Both the position numbers and the translations under genes were made by a program. From Lachnospiraceae bacterium OM04-12BH (GTDB lineage Bacteria > Bacillota > Clostridia > Lachnospirales > Lachnospiraceae), in assembly GCA_003490145.1 (NCBI GenBank), contig QULQ01000019.1, positions 1 through 50,559 of the forward strand: a DNA stretch of 50,559 bases. The letters run 5' to 3'. Positions 34,054-43,579 of the stretch are shown one piece after another (within the stretch, counting starts at the first letter, position 1; every line of letters begins with the position of its first letter). The notes under the pieces were generated by a model. That model did not search any database and was not told the DNA's origin. It was given only the letters and a program-made list of their open reading frames with translations.

Positions 34054-35424
34054 ATGCAAAAGGATATGACAAAGGGGAATCCGATGCCGATCATTCTGCA
34101 GTTTACATGGCCGCTCTTTTTAGGAAATGTATTCCAGCAGGTTTATAATGCGGTAGATTCCATGATCGTTGGAAGGTTTGTAGGTTCCGGTGCGCTGGCA
34201 GCTGTCGGTTCCACAGGAACGATCATGTTTCTGGTGATCGGTGCGGCAACAGGATTGTCCACAGGCTTTACTGTGCTGACCAGTCAGCGCTATGGGATCC
34301 ATGATGAGGAAGGAATTAAGAAAAGTGTAGCAAATGGAATGCTGTTGTCGGCGGCCGTTATCATATTGATGACAGTATCTTCACTGCTTGGAATGAAGGG
34401 GATACTGCGTCTCCTTAACACACCGGAAAATATATTTGAGGATGCTTACACCTATATTTCCATTATCTGTGCGGGAATTATTGCCAGTGTGGCATATAAT
34501 TTTTTCAGTGCATGTCTGAGGGCAATCGGGAACAGCAAAGTACCGCTGGTAACACTGATCTTTTCAGCCTGCCTGAACGTAGTGCTGGATCTTGCACTGA
34601 TCGTAGGGTTAAAAATGGGAGTGGCAGGTGCAGCACTTGCCACGATTATTTCCCAGGGAGTATCAGCACTGATGTGTTTTCTTTATATCTGGAAAAAGGA
34701 AACCATGCTGCGGCCGGAATGGGAACAGATGCGTTTTTTCCCGGAGGATACGAAAAAACAGCTTGGTGTTGGTGTACCTATGGCACTTCAGTTTGCAATC
34801 ACAGCCTCCGGAACTATGGTGATGCAGGCAGCCATTAATCTGTTTGGTGCCCTGGCAGTAGCCAGCTATACAGCGGCCAGCAAGCTTCAGAATATGCTGA
34901 CGCAGGGAATGATGGCGATCGGACAGACCATGGCGACCTACAGTGGCCAGAACTACGGTGCAGGAGAGGTAGACAGGATCAAAAAAGGTGTCAACGCCGC
35001 ATTGCTGGTAGATATCGTTTATTCTGTCATAGCAGGACTGGTAGCATATCTGGGGCTGCCTGTTCTTTTGAAATTTTTCTTCGAGAGCGGAACGGATATG
35101 ACACAGATCATGTTCTATGCCAAGCGATATACGGTGCTTTGTATTCTTTTTTATATTCCGCTGTGTGTGATCTTTATTTTCAGAAATACCATGCAGGGCT
35201 GCGGTTATGGGTTCCTGCCTATGATGGGCGGTGTGGTAGAGCTGCTTGCAAGGATGCTTTGCGCAGTGATCGCCATGAGGGTGATGAGTTATTCTCTTGC
35301 TGTATTCTGTGATCCGGCAGCATGGCTTGCAGCGGGCATCTTTACTATGGTATCCTATTTCCATGTCATAAAAAAGATAGAAAAGAGAAAAGAGCTTGGA
35401 AGTACAGGTACGGCTGCAAAATAA
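34054..35424 (+). CDS. MATE family efflux transporter (second copy)
   Basis: 456 residues with twelve helices. MATE signatures are LFLGNVFQQVYNAVDSMIVGRFVG, ACLRAIGNSKVPLVTLIFSACLNVVLDL and NTMQGCGYGFLPMMGGVVELLAR. It is related to, but clearly different from, the copy 1.7 kb upstream. A GAGGTG site lies six bases before the ATG. It follows the phosphatase gene by 12 bases, and a cysteine peptidase gene overlaps its 3' end. Confidence 0.9.
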   Translation: MQKDMTKGNPMPIILQFTWPLFLGNVFQQVYNAVDSMIVGRFVGSGALAAVGSTGTIMFLVIGAATGLSTGFTVLTSQRYGIHDEEGIKKSVANGMLLSAAVIILMTVSSLLGMKGILRLLNTPENIFEDAYTYISIICAGIIASVAYNFFSACLRAIGNSKVPLVTLIFSACLNVVLDLALIVGLKMGVAGAALATIISQGVSALMCFLYIWKKETMLRPEWEQMRFFPEDTKKQLGVGVPMALQFAITASGTMVMQAAINLFGALAVASYTAASKLQNMLTQGMMAIGQTMATYSGQNYGAGEVDRIKKGVNAALLVDIVYSVIAGLVAYLGLPVLLKFFFESGTDMTQIMFYAKRYTVLCILFYIPLCVIFIFRNTMQGCGYGFLPMMGGVVELLARMLCAVIAMRVMSYSLAVFCDPAAWLAAGIFTMVSYFHVIKKIEKRKELGSTGTAAK

Positions 35425-36151
35425 TTACATACAGGTCCTGCGGGAAGAAAACGGAGTAAAGACCTTTGGCGGAGACCAGGGATTTTTTGCAAAGACGGCG
35501 CAGGCAGACAAGAAGGAGAAGCGAAAGAGGAGCAGTGGCTGTGGGGTCATTGCTCTTTCCGATATGCTGTTTTATCTGGGAAGAAAAAGAAAGGAGCTGC
35601 AGATATGGCCTTCTTCCTTTTATGAACAGAAGGAGCTGACGGAAGCAGAGTACAGGAAATGGTTTGAAGAAAGCTACCGGATGCTGCTTGGAATCCCTTT
35701 TTCCTCAGGCGTCAGCAGTCTTTGGATGACTTTCCGGATCAACCTTTTTTTTCAAAAGAGAAAAAGTCCTTACCGGGCATTCTGGGGGTTTAGGATTTCA
35801 CGGATTCATGAAAGAACCATGCAGATGTTGCAGCAGGATATCCCGGTTATCCTCTGTATCCCGGTGATGCTGCTTCCATGGGACAAAAGGGACGGGATCC
35901 GGTTTTACGGAAAAGAGGAGCTGGAAAATGGGAAAATTTCTGGCAGCAAGGCACAGGTAAGCGGACATTTTGTAGTAGTGACGGGTATTTTGTCAGAAAA
36001 AGAAGAACTGTATTATGAAATATCCTCATGGGGAAGGAAATATTATATGAAGAGAAAAGATTATGAGAAGCTTTGCAGATCTCATTTTCTCGGTAATATA
36101 CTGGGCAATATCCTTGTGATCACTGCCCGGAAAGGACTTTCGCGGAATTGA
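35396..36151 (+). CDS. C39-like cysteine peptidase family protein
   Basis: 251 residues, starting at TTG and overlapping the MATE gene by 29 bases in another frame; no ATG exists before residue 53. A likely catalytic cysteine is in RSSGCGVIALSDML and a histidine in VSGHFVVVTGI, the pattern of papain-like C39 peptidases. A final aspartate/asparagine is not obvious. There is no signal sequence. C39-like proteins next to exporters can trim leader peptides, but MATE proteins do not export peptides, so the pairing is unexplained. Confidence 0.65.
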   Translation: MEVQVRLQNNYIQVLREENGVKTFGGDQGFFAKTAQADKKEKRKRSSGCGVIALSDMLFYLGRKRKELQIWPSSFYEQKELTEAEYRKWFEESYRMLLGIPFSSGVSSLWMTFRINLFFQKRKSPYRAFWGFRISRIHERTMQMLQQDIPVILCIPVMLLPWDKRDGIRFYGKEELENGKISGSKAQVSGHFVVVTGILSEKEELYYEISSWGRKYYMKRKDYEKLCRSHFLGNILGNILVITARKGLSRN

Positions 36152-36252
36152 GACAATACAGCATAATAAAGGATCCACATGGAGAGCCGGCAGGGAGGGC
36201 AGTCAACGGACTGTTCTCTTTTTTATATTACAGGTCAGGAAAAGCGTTTCAT

Positions 36253-36286
36253 AAAAAAATCTGCAGGAACCATAGGATTCCTGCAG
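36253..36286 (-). terminator. Terminator of the PBP gene
   Basis: CTGCAGGAA (36261-36269) pairs with TTCCTGCAG (36278-36286); on the minus strand it is followed by seven T (A run at 36253-36259). Confidence 0.85.
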
Positions 36287-36305
36287 AATGAAATTTTGAA
36301 GCTGG

Positions 36306-39032
36306 TTATTCAGCGGCTGGTGCTTCACCCTCTGTTGTGGGAAGCGGAGCTGCGGCAGCCTGTGCTGCGGCAGAAGCGGCTGCCATTTCTCCACGCTGTT
36401 GTTCGATGATCGTCTCAATACCAGGCTGAGCCATGTATTCGGCAGTGTGGATACAGGTCTTTTGCGCTGTCTGTGGTACGGTGATCGTGGAGACAGTGCC
36501 GTCTTCATTGGTAACCTCCTGGGTTGCCATAGCCGGTGCTTCTGTGCCGCTTCCCTGCTGGAGAGACGGATCCTCTACAGGCGTCATGGTCAGGACACCT
36601 TCAACCTTGAAAGGACAGGTATCACAGGCCGGAAGGTTACTGTAAGGACAAACCATACCCTGATAATGTACATCACAGCTTTCTGTAGGAACAGTGCCTT
36701 CTGCAAAGTACTCCGTTTTCAGGGTACCATCACACAGACCGGGAATCGGAAGCTTGCCTGACTGTGAGCATACAGTTGCAGTGACGATACCACTGGGTAC
36801 CTGGAAGGACTGGCTAGGCAGATCCTCGTGTACCTTACTCATAACAGCACGCCAGAGTTTTTTGGCAAGGTTTCGTTCACCGTTTCCTTTCTGGAGCTTG
36901 GCATTGTTATCATAACCGGTCCAGACGGAGGCAGTGTAATAAGGTGTATAGCCGGAGAACCAGACATCATTGTAATCAGATGTGGTACCTGTTTTGCCGG
37001 CAATCGCCATATTACCAAAGTTAACAGAGGCACCGGTACCGGAGGTAACAACGTCTACCATGGCATCTGTCAGGAGCCATGCAGTTGTTTCCTTGATCAC
37101 CTGTCTTGACTGCGGAGCAGTATTGTCCAGAATAACATTGCCATCATGGTCAAGAACCTTGGTGTAAAGCTTGGGCTTGATATAGGTGCCGCCATTTGCG
37201 ATCGAAGCATAGGCAGCAGTCAGCTCCTCATTAGTAACACCCTTGGTAATACCGCCAAGAGCAAGGGACTGCTGGATATCAGAGAATACCTGTGTCTTGC
37301 CGCCAACGGTGATTTCCTCTCTTTCTACAAGAGTGGTGAAACCAAAGTTCTTCAGGTAATCAAAGCCAAGCTGAGGTGTGATCTGCGTCAGTGTTTTTAC
37401 AGCGATGATATTCATGGACTGTGCAATACCTGTTCGCAGAGAGTTCAGACCTCTGTATTCACTGCCCCACCAGTTGTTGACGGGACGTCCGTTTGCATAG
37501 TTGAAAGGAGCATCATTCATAACCGTAGCAAGGGTAAGGCCTGCGCTGTCAAGGGCAGGAGCGTAAACCGCTACGATCTTGAAGGTGGAGCCGGGCTGAC
37601 GTTTGGAATCAGTAGCACGGTTTAAGGTACGGCTGGCTTCCTTCTGGCCTCTGCCGCCTACCATGGCAACGACGTAGCCAGTACTCTGATCTTCGATAAC
37701 GATGGAAACCTGTGGCTGAGGAGTCAGGGTGATATTTTCACCATATACTTCCTCGCCGGGTTCCATAACAGCAGCCTTATACTGTTCAATCGCATCATAG
37801 GCAGCCTCCTGGCTGGAATAAAGCAGGTTAAAGGAGCTGTCCATCTCCTTGAAATACTGGCGGTACATTTCTGTACTGTAGTTTTCGAAATTGCCATTAG
37901 AATCCTGCGTGGTCAGCTCATAGCCGAGCTGCCATCTGGTACCCTCCGGATAATTCTCTTCATTGGAAAAGGCTTCATCACAGATTTCCTGTACATGGGG
38001 ATCCTGCGTAGCATAGATCTTAAGACCTCCGCTGTAAAGCAGGGTATAGGCCTGGGTCTCTGTATAATTACCAGTGGCCATCAGATCCTCCATGATATCA
38101 TCGGTAAGGGCATCCACAAAGTATGTATTTACGGAGTCCTCTTCAACCTCAGCATTGACGATCTGGATACGGGAGTAGACATCATCTGCCATGGCCTCAT
38201 CATATTCGGTCTGAGTGATATAACCCTGCTCCAGCATATTGTTCAGTACCTTTTCGCGACGCTGGGCATTATTGTCCGGGTGGGAGATAGGGTTGAACTT
38301 GGAAGGATTCTGGGTGATACCGGCAATAACGGCACATTCCGAAAGTGTCAGAGTGTTGACAGATTTGTTGAAATAACGCAGGGATGCTGCCTGTACACCA
38401 AGAGTATTCTGTCCAAGGTTAATGGTGTTCATATAGTTGACAAGGACATCATCCTTGGACATGGTCTTGGTCAGCTCAATGGCAAGATACTGCTCCTGGA
38501 TCTTACGCTTGATCTTATCCATGAAGCCATCTTCCTTGGTCCAGTTGGTAAATACGTTATTTTTCAGAAGCTGCTGGGTAATGGTACTGGCACCTTCAGT
38601 AAAGCGGAATCCGTTGCTGATACCTACATAGGCTGCACGGATGATTCCTTTGATATCAATGCCATTGTGTTGATAAAAACGTTCATCCTCGATCGCTACA
38701 AAAGCGTGGGCGAGATTCTCCGGAATCATATCCTTGGCCACAGGAATACGGTTGGAATCCTGAGCAATCAGTTTACCGATCTGGTTGCCCTCCAGATCAT
38801 AAACGAAGGTGGAAAATCCGGTGGGTGTGACATCAATATTTTCAATACTGGGAGCTGTATCAATGATTCCCTTAAAAACACCGATCCCGGCACTGGCACC
38901 GATGACACCGATTGCCAGAATGCCGAGAACCATCAGGTTCATGACAGCAAGCAGTAATTTCTTGCTCCATTTATGGGATGAAGCATGGAGGGATTTCTGA
39001 CGTTCCTTGATCCCTTTTTTACTATAATTCAT
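36306..39032 (-). CDS. Class A penicillin-binding protein (PBP1A-like)
   Basis: 908 residues, a bifunctional peptidoglycan polymerase. One membrane helix (about 26-55) is followed by the GT51 glycosyltransferase domain with EDERFYQHNG (E115) and TITQQLLKN. The transpeptidase has S482-x-x-K485 (PGSTFK), SMN at 539-541 and KTGT at 680-683. A cysteine-containing C-terminal segment (CDGTLKTEY... CPYSNLPACDTCP) and an Ala-rich tail follow. Monocistronic, with a GGAGG site. Confidence 0.94.
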   Translation of the reverse strand: MNYSKKGIKERQKSLHASSHKWSKKLLLAVMNLMVLGILAIGVIGASAGIGVFKGIIDTAPSIENIDVTPTGFSTFVYDLEGNQIGKLIAQDSNRIPVAKDMIPENLAHAFVAIEDERFYQHNGIDIKGIIRAAYVGISNGFRFTEGASTITQQLLKNNVFTNWTKEDGFMDKIKRKIQEQYLAIELTKTMSKDDVLVNYMNTINLGQNTLGVQAASLRYFNKSVNTLTLSECAVIAGITQNPSKFNPISHPDNNAQRREKVLNNMLEQGYITQTEYDEAMADDVYSRIQIVNAEVEEDSVNTYFVDALTDDIMEDLMATGNYTETQAYTLLYSGGLKIYATQDPHVQEICDEAFSNEENYPEGTRWQLGYELTTQDSNGNFENYSTEMYRQYFKEMDSSFNLLYSSQEAAYDAIEQYKAAVMEPGEEVYGENITLTPQPQVSIVIEDQSTGYVVAMVGGRGQKEASRTLNRATDSKRQPGSTFKIVAVYAPALDSAGLTLATVMNDAPFNYANGRPVNNWWGSEYRGLNSLRTGIAQSMNIIAVKTLTQITPQLGFDYLKNFGFTTLVEREEITVGGKTQVFSDIQQSLALGGITKGVTNEELTAAYASIANGGTYIKPKLYTKVLDHDGNVILDNTAPQSRQVIKETTAWLLTDAMVDVVTSGTGASVNFGNMAIAGKTGTTSDYNDVWFSGYTPYYTASVWTGYDNNAKLQKGNGERNLAKKLWRAVMSKVHEDLPSQSFQVPSGIVTATVCSQSGKLPIPGLCDGTLKTEYFAEGTVPTESCDVHYQGMVCPYSNLPACDTCPFKVEGVLTMTPVEDPSLQQGSGTEAPAMATQEVTNEDGTVSTITVPQTAQKTCIHTAEYMAQPGIETIIEQQRGEMAAASAAAQAAAAPLPTTEGEAPAAE

Positions 39033-39150
39033 GTAATTGCCTCCATATCAGTTTTACAACATATAGAGTATACCAAAATGTGCCAGCAAAGGAAAGGTTT
39101 TTCATACTTTATTAAGAATTGTTCACCATATGATCCCGTTTTATTCAGCC

Positions 39151-39179
39151 TTGACAAGAGAAGAAAGCTTCCTCATAAT
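39151..39179 (+). promoter_or_regulatory. Promoter of the YigZ-family gene
   Basis: TTGACA (39151-39156) and CATAAT (39174-39179), spacer 17, putting the start about 25 bases before ATG 39210 and supporting that start. Confidence 0.7.
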
Positions 39180-39209
39180 TTAAGAAAAGAGTGGGAAAAG
39201 AGAACACAG

Positions 39210-39857
39210 ATGGAAGAAAAAAAAGAACAGTTTTCTCCTTATCGTATACTGGTAGAGGGAGGAAGCGGTGAGATCATAGAAAAGAAATCCCGTTTTATTG
39301 CGAATACGATGCCGGTTTCATCTGAGGAAGAGGCAGCAGCATTTATCGAGTCCATGCGGAAAAAATATTATGATGCGAAGCATAATTGTCCGGCTTATAT
39401 AATAGGTAGAAACCAGGAGCTGACAAGATGCAGTGATGATAAGGAACCGGCGGGAACGGCAGGAAGACCGATCCTTGAGGTACTGTTAAAGGAAAATCTG
39501 ACAGGTGCCGCCATTGTCGTGACCAGGTATTTTGGAGGAGTGCTTCTTGGAACAGGAGGCCTCGTGCGGGCTTATACAGAGGCTGCCAAGGCAGGGCTTG
39601 CAGCATCCAGAACTGCATGGATGCGCTATGGTGTGATGCTTTCCATAAAGACAAATTATACGGATCTTGGAAGGATACAGTTCCTTCTTGCAGGAAAGGG
39701 ACTGGAAGCGGAGTGCATTTATACTGAGAATGTGGAGATACAGGTCAGAGTACCGGCAGAGGAGAAGGATTTTCTCTTGAAGGAGCTGACAGAAGGAACA
39801 GCGGGAAGGGCTTCGTTCCAGATCCTGGAAGAGGGGTATTACAGGGATTTTACCTGA
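39210..39857 (+). CDS. YigZ / IMPACT family protein (UPF0029)
   Basis: 215 residues. The IMPACT N-terminal domain shows EKKSRFIANTMPV, DAKHNCPAYIIG, DDKEPAGTAGRPILEVL and GGVLLGTGGLVRAYTEAA; a DUF1949-type C-terminal domain follows. I reject the long upstream reading frame because the promoter lies inside it. Homologues are linked to translation or proteolysis control, but no enzymatic activity is established. Confidence 0.9.
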   Translation: MEEKKEQFSPYRILVEGGSGEIIEKKSRFIANTMPVSSEEEAAAFIESMRKKYYDAKHNCPAYIIGRNQELTRCSDDKEPAGTAGRPILEVLLKENLTGAAIVVTRYFGGVLLGTGGLVRAYTEAAKAGLAASRTAWMRYGVMLSIKTNYTDLGRIQFLLAGKGLEAECIYTENVEIQVRVPAEEKDFLLKELTEGTAGRASFQILEEGYYRDFT

Positions 39858-39886
39858 ATCTGACATAGATCTTACGGTAAAATCCG

Positions 39887-39915
39887 TTGACAAAAAGAGA
39901 CAGGTGGTCTAAAGT
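39887..39915 (+). promoter_or_regulatory. mgtE promoter
   Basis: TTGACA (39887-39892) and TAAAGT (39910-39915), spacer 17. It produces a leader of about 150 bases that contains the small ORF. Confidence 0.65.
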
Positions 39916-39986
39916 AAATCTGGTGATCAAATATCCGTAAAATGGGTATAACACATAGTAGGATTCTTCGAAAGGTGGTGGTTTTT

Positions 39987-40103
39987 ATGAGTAAAAGTTC
40001 ACAGTCAGGCAATGCGGACATACCTCCTCATGAACGGAGCATAAAAATCACATATAAAGGAGATATACTATGGATATGGAAGAAATCAGGGATCTGGAAA
40101 TAA
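39987..40103 (+). CDS. Putative 38-residue leader peptide overlapping mgtE
   Basis: ATG behind AAAGGTGGTGG, encoding MSKSSQSGNADIPPHERSIK then ITYKGDILWIWKKSGIWK, and ending at TAA 34 bases inside mgtE in another frame. Its coding sequence includes CCTCCT (about 40023-40028), which could pair with the mgtE ribosome site AAAGGAG (40056-40062). Such an arrangement would let translation of the small ORF affect mgtE translation. No homologue is known to me. Confidence 0.4.
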   Translation: MSKSSQSGNADIPPHERSIKITYKGDILWIWKKSGIWK

Positions 40104-41425
40104 TCAGGGAATTACTGGAAACCAGGCAGTATACAAACCTCCGTCAGAAGGTAGCTGAGATGAATACCGCTGATGTGGCGGCTATTCTGGAGGAAATGGA
40201 GGAGGAAGAGCTTTTAAAGGTATTCCGTATATTGCCAAAGAGCATGGCAGCAGATGTGTTTTCTTATCTGGAAGTGGATCATCAGCAGATGATCATCACC
40301 AGTCTGTCCGACAAGGAAGCCGCCAACATCATTGATAATCTGATGGCAGATGATGCGACAGACCTTTTGGAAGAGATGCCTGCCAATGTAGTCAAGAAGC
40401 TTCTGGCAAATGCCAGTGCAGATACGAGGAGAGATATCAATCATCTTCTTCGCTATCCTGAAGATTCTGCTGGCAGTATCATGACTGTAGAGTATGTGGA
40501 TCTGAAGGAAAATATGACAGTACAGGATGCCATTAACCGGATCAGACAGGTAGGTGTGGACAGTGAGACCATCAATATCTGTTATGTACTGGATGCCAAG
40601 CGCACGCTGGTTGGAACGGTAGCACTCCGTTATCTGCTGATCACACCACCGGATGCGATTATCGGTGAGATGATGCATGAGAATGTGGTATTTATCAATA
40701 CCATGATGGATCAGGAGGAGGTTGCCAGGCAGTTCCAGAAATACGACTTTACAGCAATGCCCGTTGTAGACAATGAGAACCGTCTGGTTGGTATTATTAC
40801 CGTCGATGATATCGTGGATATTCTGCAGGAAGAGGCCACAGAGGATATCGAAAAAATGGCGGCTATCGTACCTACCGACAAGCCATATATGAAGACCACG
40901 GTGTTTGAAACCTGGAAAAAGAGGATTCCGTGGCTTTTACTGCTGATGATTTCAGCGACGTTTACAGGAAGTATCATTACTTCCTTTGAGGATGCCTTAA
41001 GTGCCTGTGTGGTGCTGACTGCCTATATCCCCATGCTGATGGATACCGGTGGAAATGCGGGTGGACAGGCCAGCGTTACGATCATCCGTGGACTTTCCCT
41101 GAATGAGATTGAGTTTAAGGATGCGTTTAAGGTAGTGTGGAAGGAAGCAAGAGTAGCAGTGCTTTGCGGACTGACGCTGGCTGCAGCGAACTTTGTGAAG
41201 CTTCTGCTTTTTGACAGAGTGACGATCGCAGTTGCAGCAGTCGTGTGTCTTACACTGGTAGCAGCTGTGTTTATTGCCAAGATCATCGGATGTCTCCTTC
41301 CGATGCTTGCCAAGAAGATCGGCTTTGATCCGGCAGTTATGGCAAGTCCCTTCATTACTACGATCGTAGATGCGTTGTCACTGCTGATCTATTTCAGCAT
41401 TGCTACAACGATCATGCATATATGA
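40070..41425 (+). CDS. mgtE: Magnesium transporter MgtE
   Basis: 451 residues. It has a MgtE_N superhelical domain (about 1-130, RREINHLL-type repeats), then two CBS domains (about 135-255) that close the channel at high Mg. Five membrane helices follow (about 285-450), with the pore motif MLMDTGGNAGGQAS. The AAAGGAG ribosome site precedes the ATG. The usual M-box riboswitch is not evident in the leader; a small overlapping ORF is present instead. Confidence 0.94.
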   Translation: MDMEEIRDLEIIRELLETRQYTNLRQKVAEMNTADVAAILEEMEEEELLKVFRILPKSMAADVFSYLEVDHQQMIITSLSDKEAANIIDNLMADDATDLLEEMPANVVKKLLANASADTRRDINHLLRYPEDSAGSIMTVEYVDLKENMTVQDAINRIRQVGVDSETINICYVLDAKRTLVGTVALRYLLITPPDAIIGEMMHENVVFINTMMDQEEVARQFQKYDFTAMPVVDNENRLVGIITVDDIVDILQEEATEDIEKMAAIVPTDKPYMKTTVFETWKKRIPWLLLLMISATFTGSIITSFEDALSACVVLTAYIPMLMDTGGNAGGQASVTIIRGLSLNEIEFKDAFKVVWKEARVAVLCGLTLAAANFVKLLLFDRVTIAVAAVVCLTLVAAVFIAKIIGCLLPMLAKKIGFDPAVMASPFITTIVDALSLLIYFSIATTIMHI

Positions 41426-41505
41426 TGACAAACAGAGACGGGTGCCGGCAGCAGGCTTCAGAGCCGGAGGCTTCTGACCCCGGTCTCATAAAATAATAAA
41501 AACAG

Positions 41506-41540
41506 AAATCCCGGAAGGTTATTCTTTCCGGGATTTTTTT
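41506..41540. terminator. Bidirectional terminator between mgtE and typA
   Basis: AAATCCCGGAA / TTCCGGGATTT stem with T7 on the plus strand and a T-rich flank on the minus strand; it can end both convergent genes. Confidence 0.85.
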
Positions 41541-41547
41541 CACGTCA

Positions 41548-43407
41548 TTATTTATTATCTGTCTGGGCTGCCAGAGAAGCCTGACGCATGGCAGCGCGCT
41601 TTCTCATGGTAGGATCCAGGATCTTCTTACGAATACGAAGGCTCTTCGGTGTAACCTCCAGAAGCTCATCGGTATCAATGAAGTCAAGAGCCTGCTCAAG
41701 GCTTAATACCTTGGGCGGTGTCAGACGAAGCGCTTCGTCCGCACTGGAGGAACGTGTATTGGTAAGCTGTTTCTTTTTGCAGACATTCAGCTCAATATCC
41801 TCCCCACGTCCATTCTGTCCTACAACCATGCCGGAGTATACCTTTTCACCGGGACCGATGAAGAGAGTGCCGCGCTCCTGTGCATTATAAAGACCATAGG
41901 TGATGGCTTCTCCGGCTTCAAAGGCGATCAGGGAACCCTGCTTTCTGTACTGGATCTCACCCTTGAAGGGACCATAGCCGTCAAATACGGTATTCATGAT
42001 ACCGTTTCCCTTGGTATCTGTCATAAATTCACCACGGTAACCGATGAGACCTCTGGCAGGAATGGAGAACTCAAGACGGGTGTAGCCGCCGCTGGCACTT
42101 CCCATGCTGCGCAGTTCACCCTTTCGCTGACTCAGCTTTTCAATGATGGAGCCGGAAAATTCTTCCGGTACATCAATGTAGCAAAGCTCCATAGGCTCCA
42201 GCTTCTTGCCGTTTTCATCTGTCTTATAAAGAACCTCGGCCTTGCTGACTGCAAATTCATAGCCTTCACGGCGCATATTTTCGATAAGGACAGACAGATG
42301 CAGCTCACCACGTCCGGACACCTTGAAGGATTCTGTGGTATCGGTTTCTTCTACACGCAGGGAAACATCGGTATTCAGCTCACGGAACAGTCTGTCACGG
42401 AGATGACGGCTTGTAACGTATTTACCTTCCTGACCGGCAAGAGGAGAATCATTGACAATGAAATGCATGGCAATAGTAGGTTCTGAGATCTTCTGGAAAG
42501 GGATGGGAGCCGGATTATCTACGGAGCAGAGAGTATCTCCGATATGGATGTCTGCAATGCCGGAAATAGCAACGATGGAACCGATGCCGGCTTCCTGGAT
42601 CTCTACCTTATTTAATCCGTCAAATTCATAAAGCTTACTGATCTTGACCTTCTTCATCTTATCAGGTTCATGGTGGTTTACGATCATCACTTCCTGATTG
42701 ACCTTTACGGAGCCATTGTCTACCTTGCCGACACCGATACGACCCACATATTCATTATAATCAATAGTACTGATCAGAACCTGGGTACCAGCATCAGGAT
42801 CACCCTCCGGTGCCGGGATATAATCCAGGATCGTTTCAAATAAAGGAACCATATTAGTACCTGGCTCATCCATATCAAGAGAAGCTGTACCGGCCTTTGC
42901 TGAAGCAAAGACAAAGGGACAGTCAAGCTGTTCTTCACTGGCTTCCAGATCGATAAACAGCTCCAGAACTTCGTCGATCACTTCATCAGGTCTTGCTTCC
43001 GGGCGGTCGATCTTATTGATGCAGACGATAACAGGAAGCTTTAATTCCAGAGCCTTGCGGAGAACGAATTTGGTCTGGGGCATGGCACCTTCAAAAGCAT
43101 CTACTACAAGAATAACGCCGTTTACCATCTTAAGGACACGTTCTACTTCGCCGCCGAAGTCCGCATGCCCGGGAGTATCGATAATATTGATCTTTGTATT
43201 TTTGTAAGTTACCGCAGTATTTTTGGAAAGGATTGTAATACCACGTTCCCGTTCGATATCATTGGAGTCCATCACTCTTTCGGCTACTTCCTGATTCTCA
43301 CGGAAGACACCGCTTTGTTTCAAAAGCTCGTCAACCAAGGTGGTTTTGCCATGATCAACATGGGCAATAATGGCAACGTTTCTGATATCTTCTCTTTTCT
43401 GTTTCAT
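41548..43407 (-). CDS. typA: Ribosome-associated GTPase TypA/BipA
   Basis: 619 residues from ATG 43407. The ATG 12 bases earlier has the GGAGGAG ribosome site inside its own coding sequence and is rejected. The translational GTPase domain has AHVDHGKTTL (G1), RGITI (G2), DTPGHADFGGEV (G3) and NKIDRPEARP (G4). EF-G-like domains and the TypA-specific C-terminal domain (GPGEKVYSGMVVGQNGRGEDI) follow. It acts in 50S assembly and stress adaptation. Confidence 0.96.
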   Translation of the reverse strand: MKQKREDIRNVAIIAHVDHGKTTLVDELLKQSGVFRENQEVAERVMDSNDIERERGITILSKNTAVTYKNTKINIIDTPGHADFGGEVERVLKMVNGVILVVDAFEGAMPQTKFVLRKALELKLPVIVCINKIDRPEARPDEVIDEVLELFIDLEASEEQLDCPFVFASAKAGTASLDMDEPGTNMVPLFETILDYIPAPEGDPDAGTQVLISTIDYNEYVGRIGVGKVDNGSVKVNQEVMIVNHHEPDKMKKVKISKLYEFDGLNKVEIQEAGIGSIVAISGIADIHIGDTLCSVDNPAPIPFQKISEPTIAMHFIVNDSPLAGQEGKYVTSRHLRDRLFRELNTDVSLRVEETDTTESFKVSGRGELHLSVLIENMRREGYEFAVSKAEVLYKTDENGKKLEPMELCYIDVPEEFSGSIIEKLSQRKGELRSMGSASGGYTRLEFSIPARGLIGYRGEFMTDTKGNGIMNTVFDGYGPFKGEIQYRKQGSLIAFEAGEAITYGLYNAQERGTLFIGPGEKVYSGMVVGQNGRGEDIELNVCKKKQLTNTRSSSADEALRLTPPKVLSLEQALDFIDTDELLEVTPKSLRIRKKILDPTMRKRAAMRQASLAAQTDNK

Positions 43408-43440
43408 AATCTCCTCCATCTGACATAAACACTATTTCGT

Positions 43441-43470
43441 AGTATAACACCGGTAAATAAGGCTTGTAAA
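43441..43470 (-). promoter_or_regulatory. typA promoter
   Basis: On the minus strand, TTTACA (43470-43465) and TATACT (43446-43441), spacer 18. Confidence 0.65.
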
Positions 43471-43579
43471 GTGTCAGAATGTCGATTTTATGCGGTAAAT
43501 AAAGGTTCTTCTTTGGCAAAAGAGATGATATATATTTATTACATACAGGGAAAAACCAAAGTGTAAAAGGAGAAGAGCA

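Noticed and set aside
37995..38957. 320-residue plus-strand open frame opposite the PBP gene
   Set aside because: Shadow of the PBP coding frame; no domain and no start context.
39916..40069. M-box (Mg) riboswitch before mgtE
   Set aside because: None of the M-box landmark sequences are visible; the leader instead has a small ORF.
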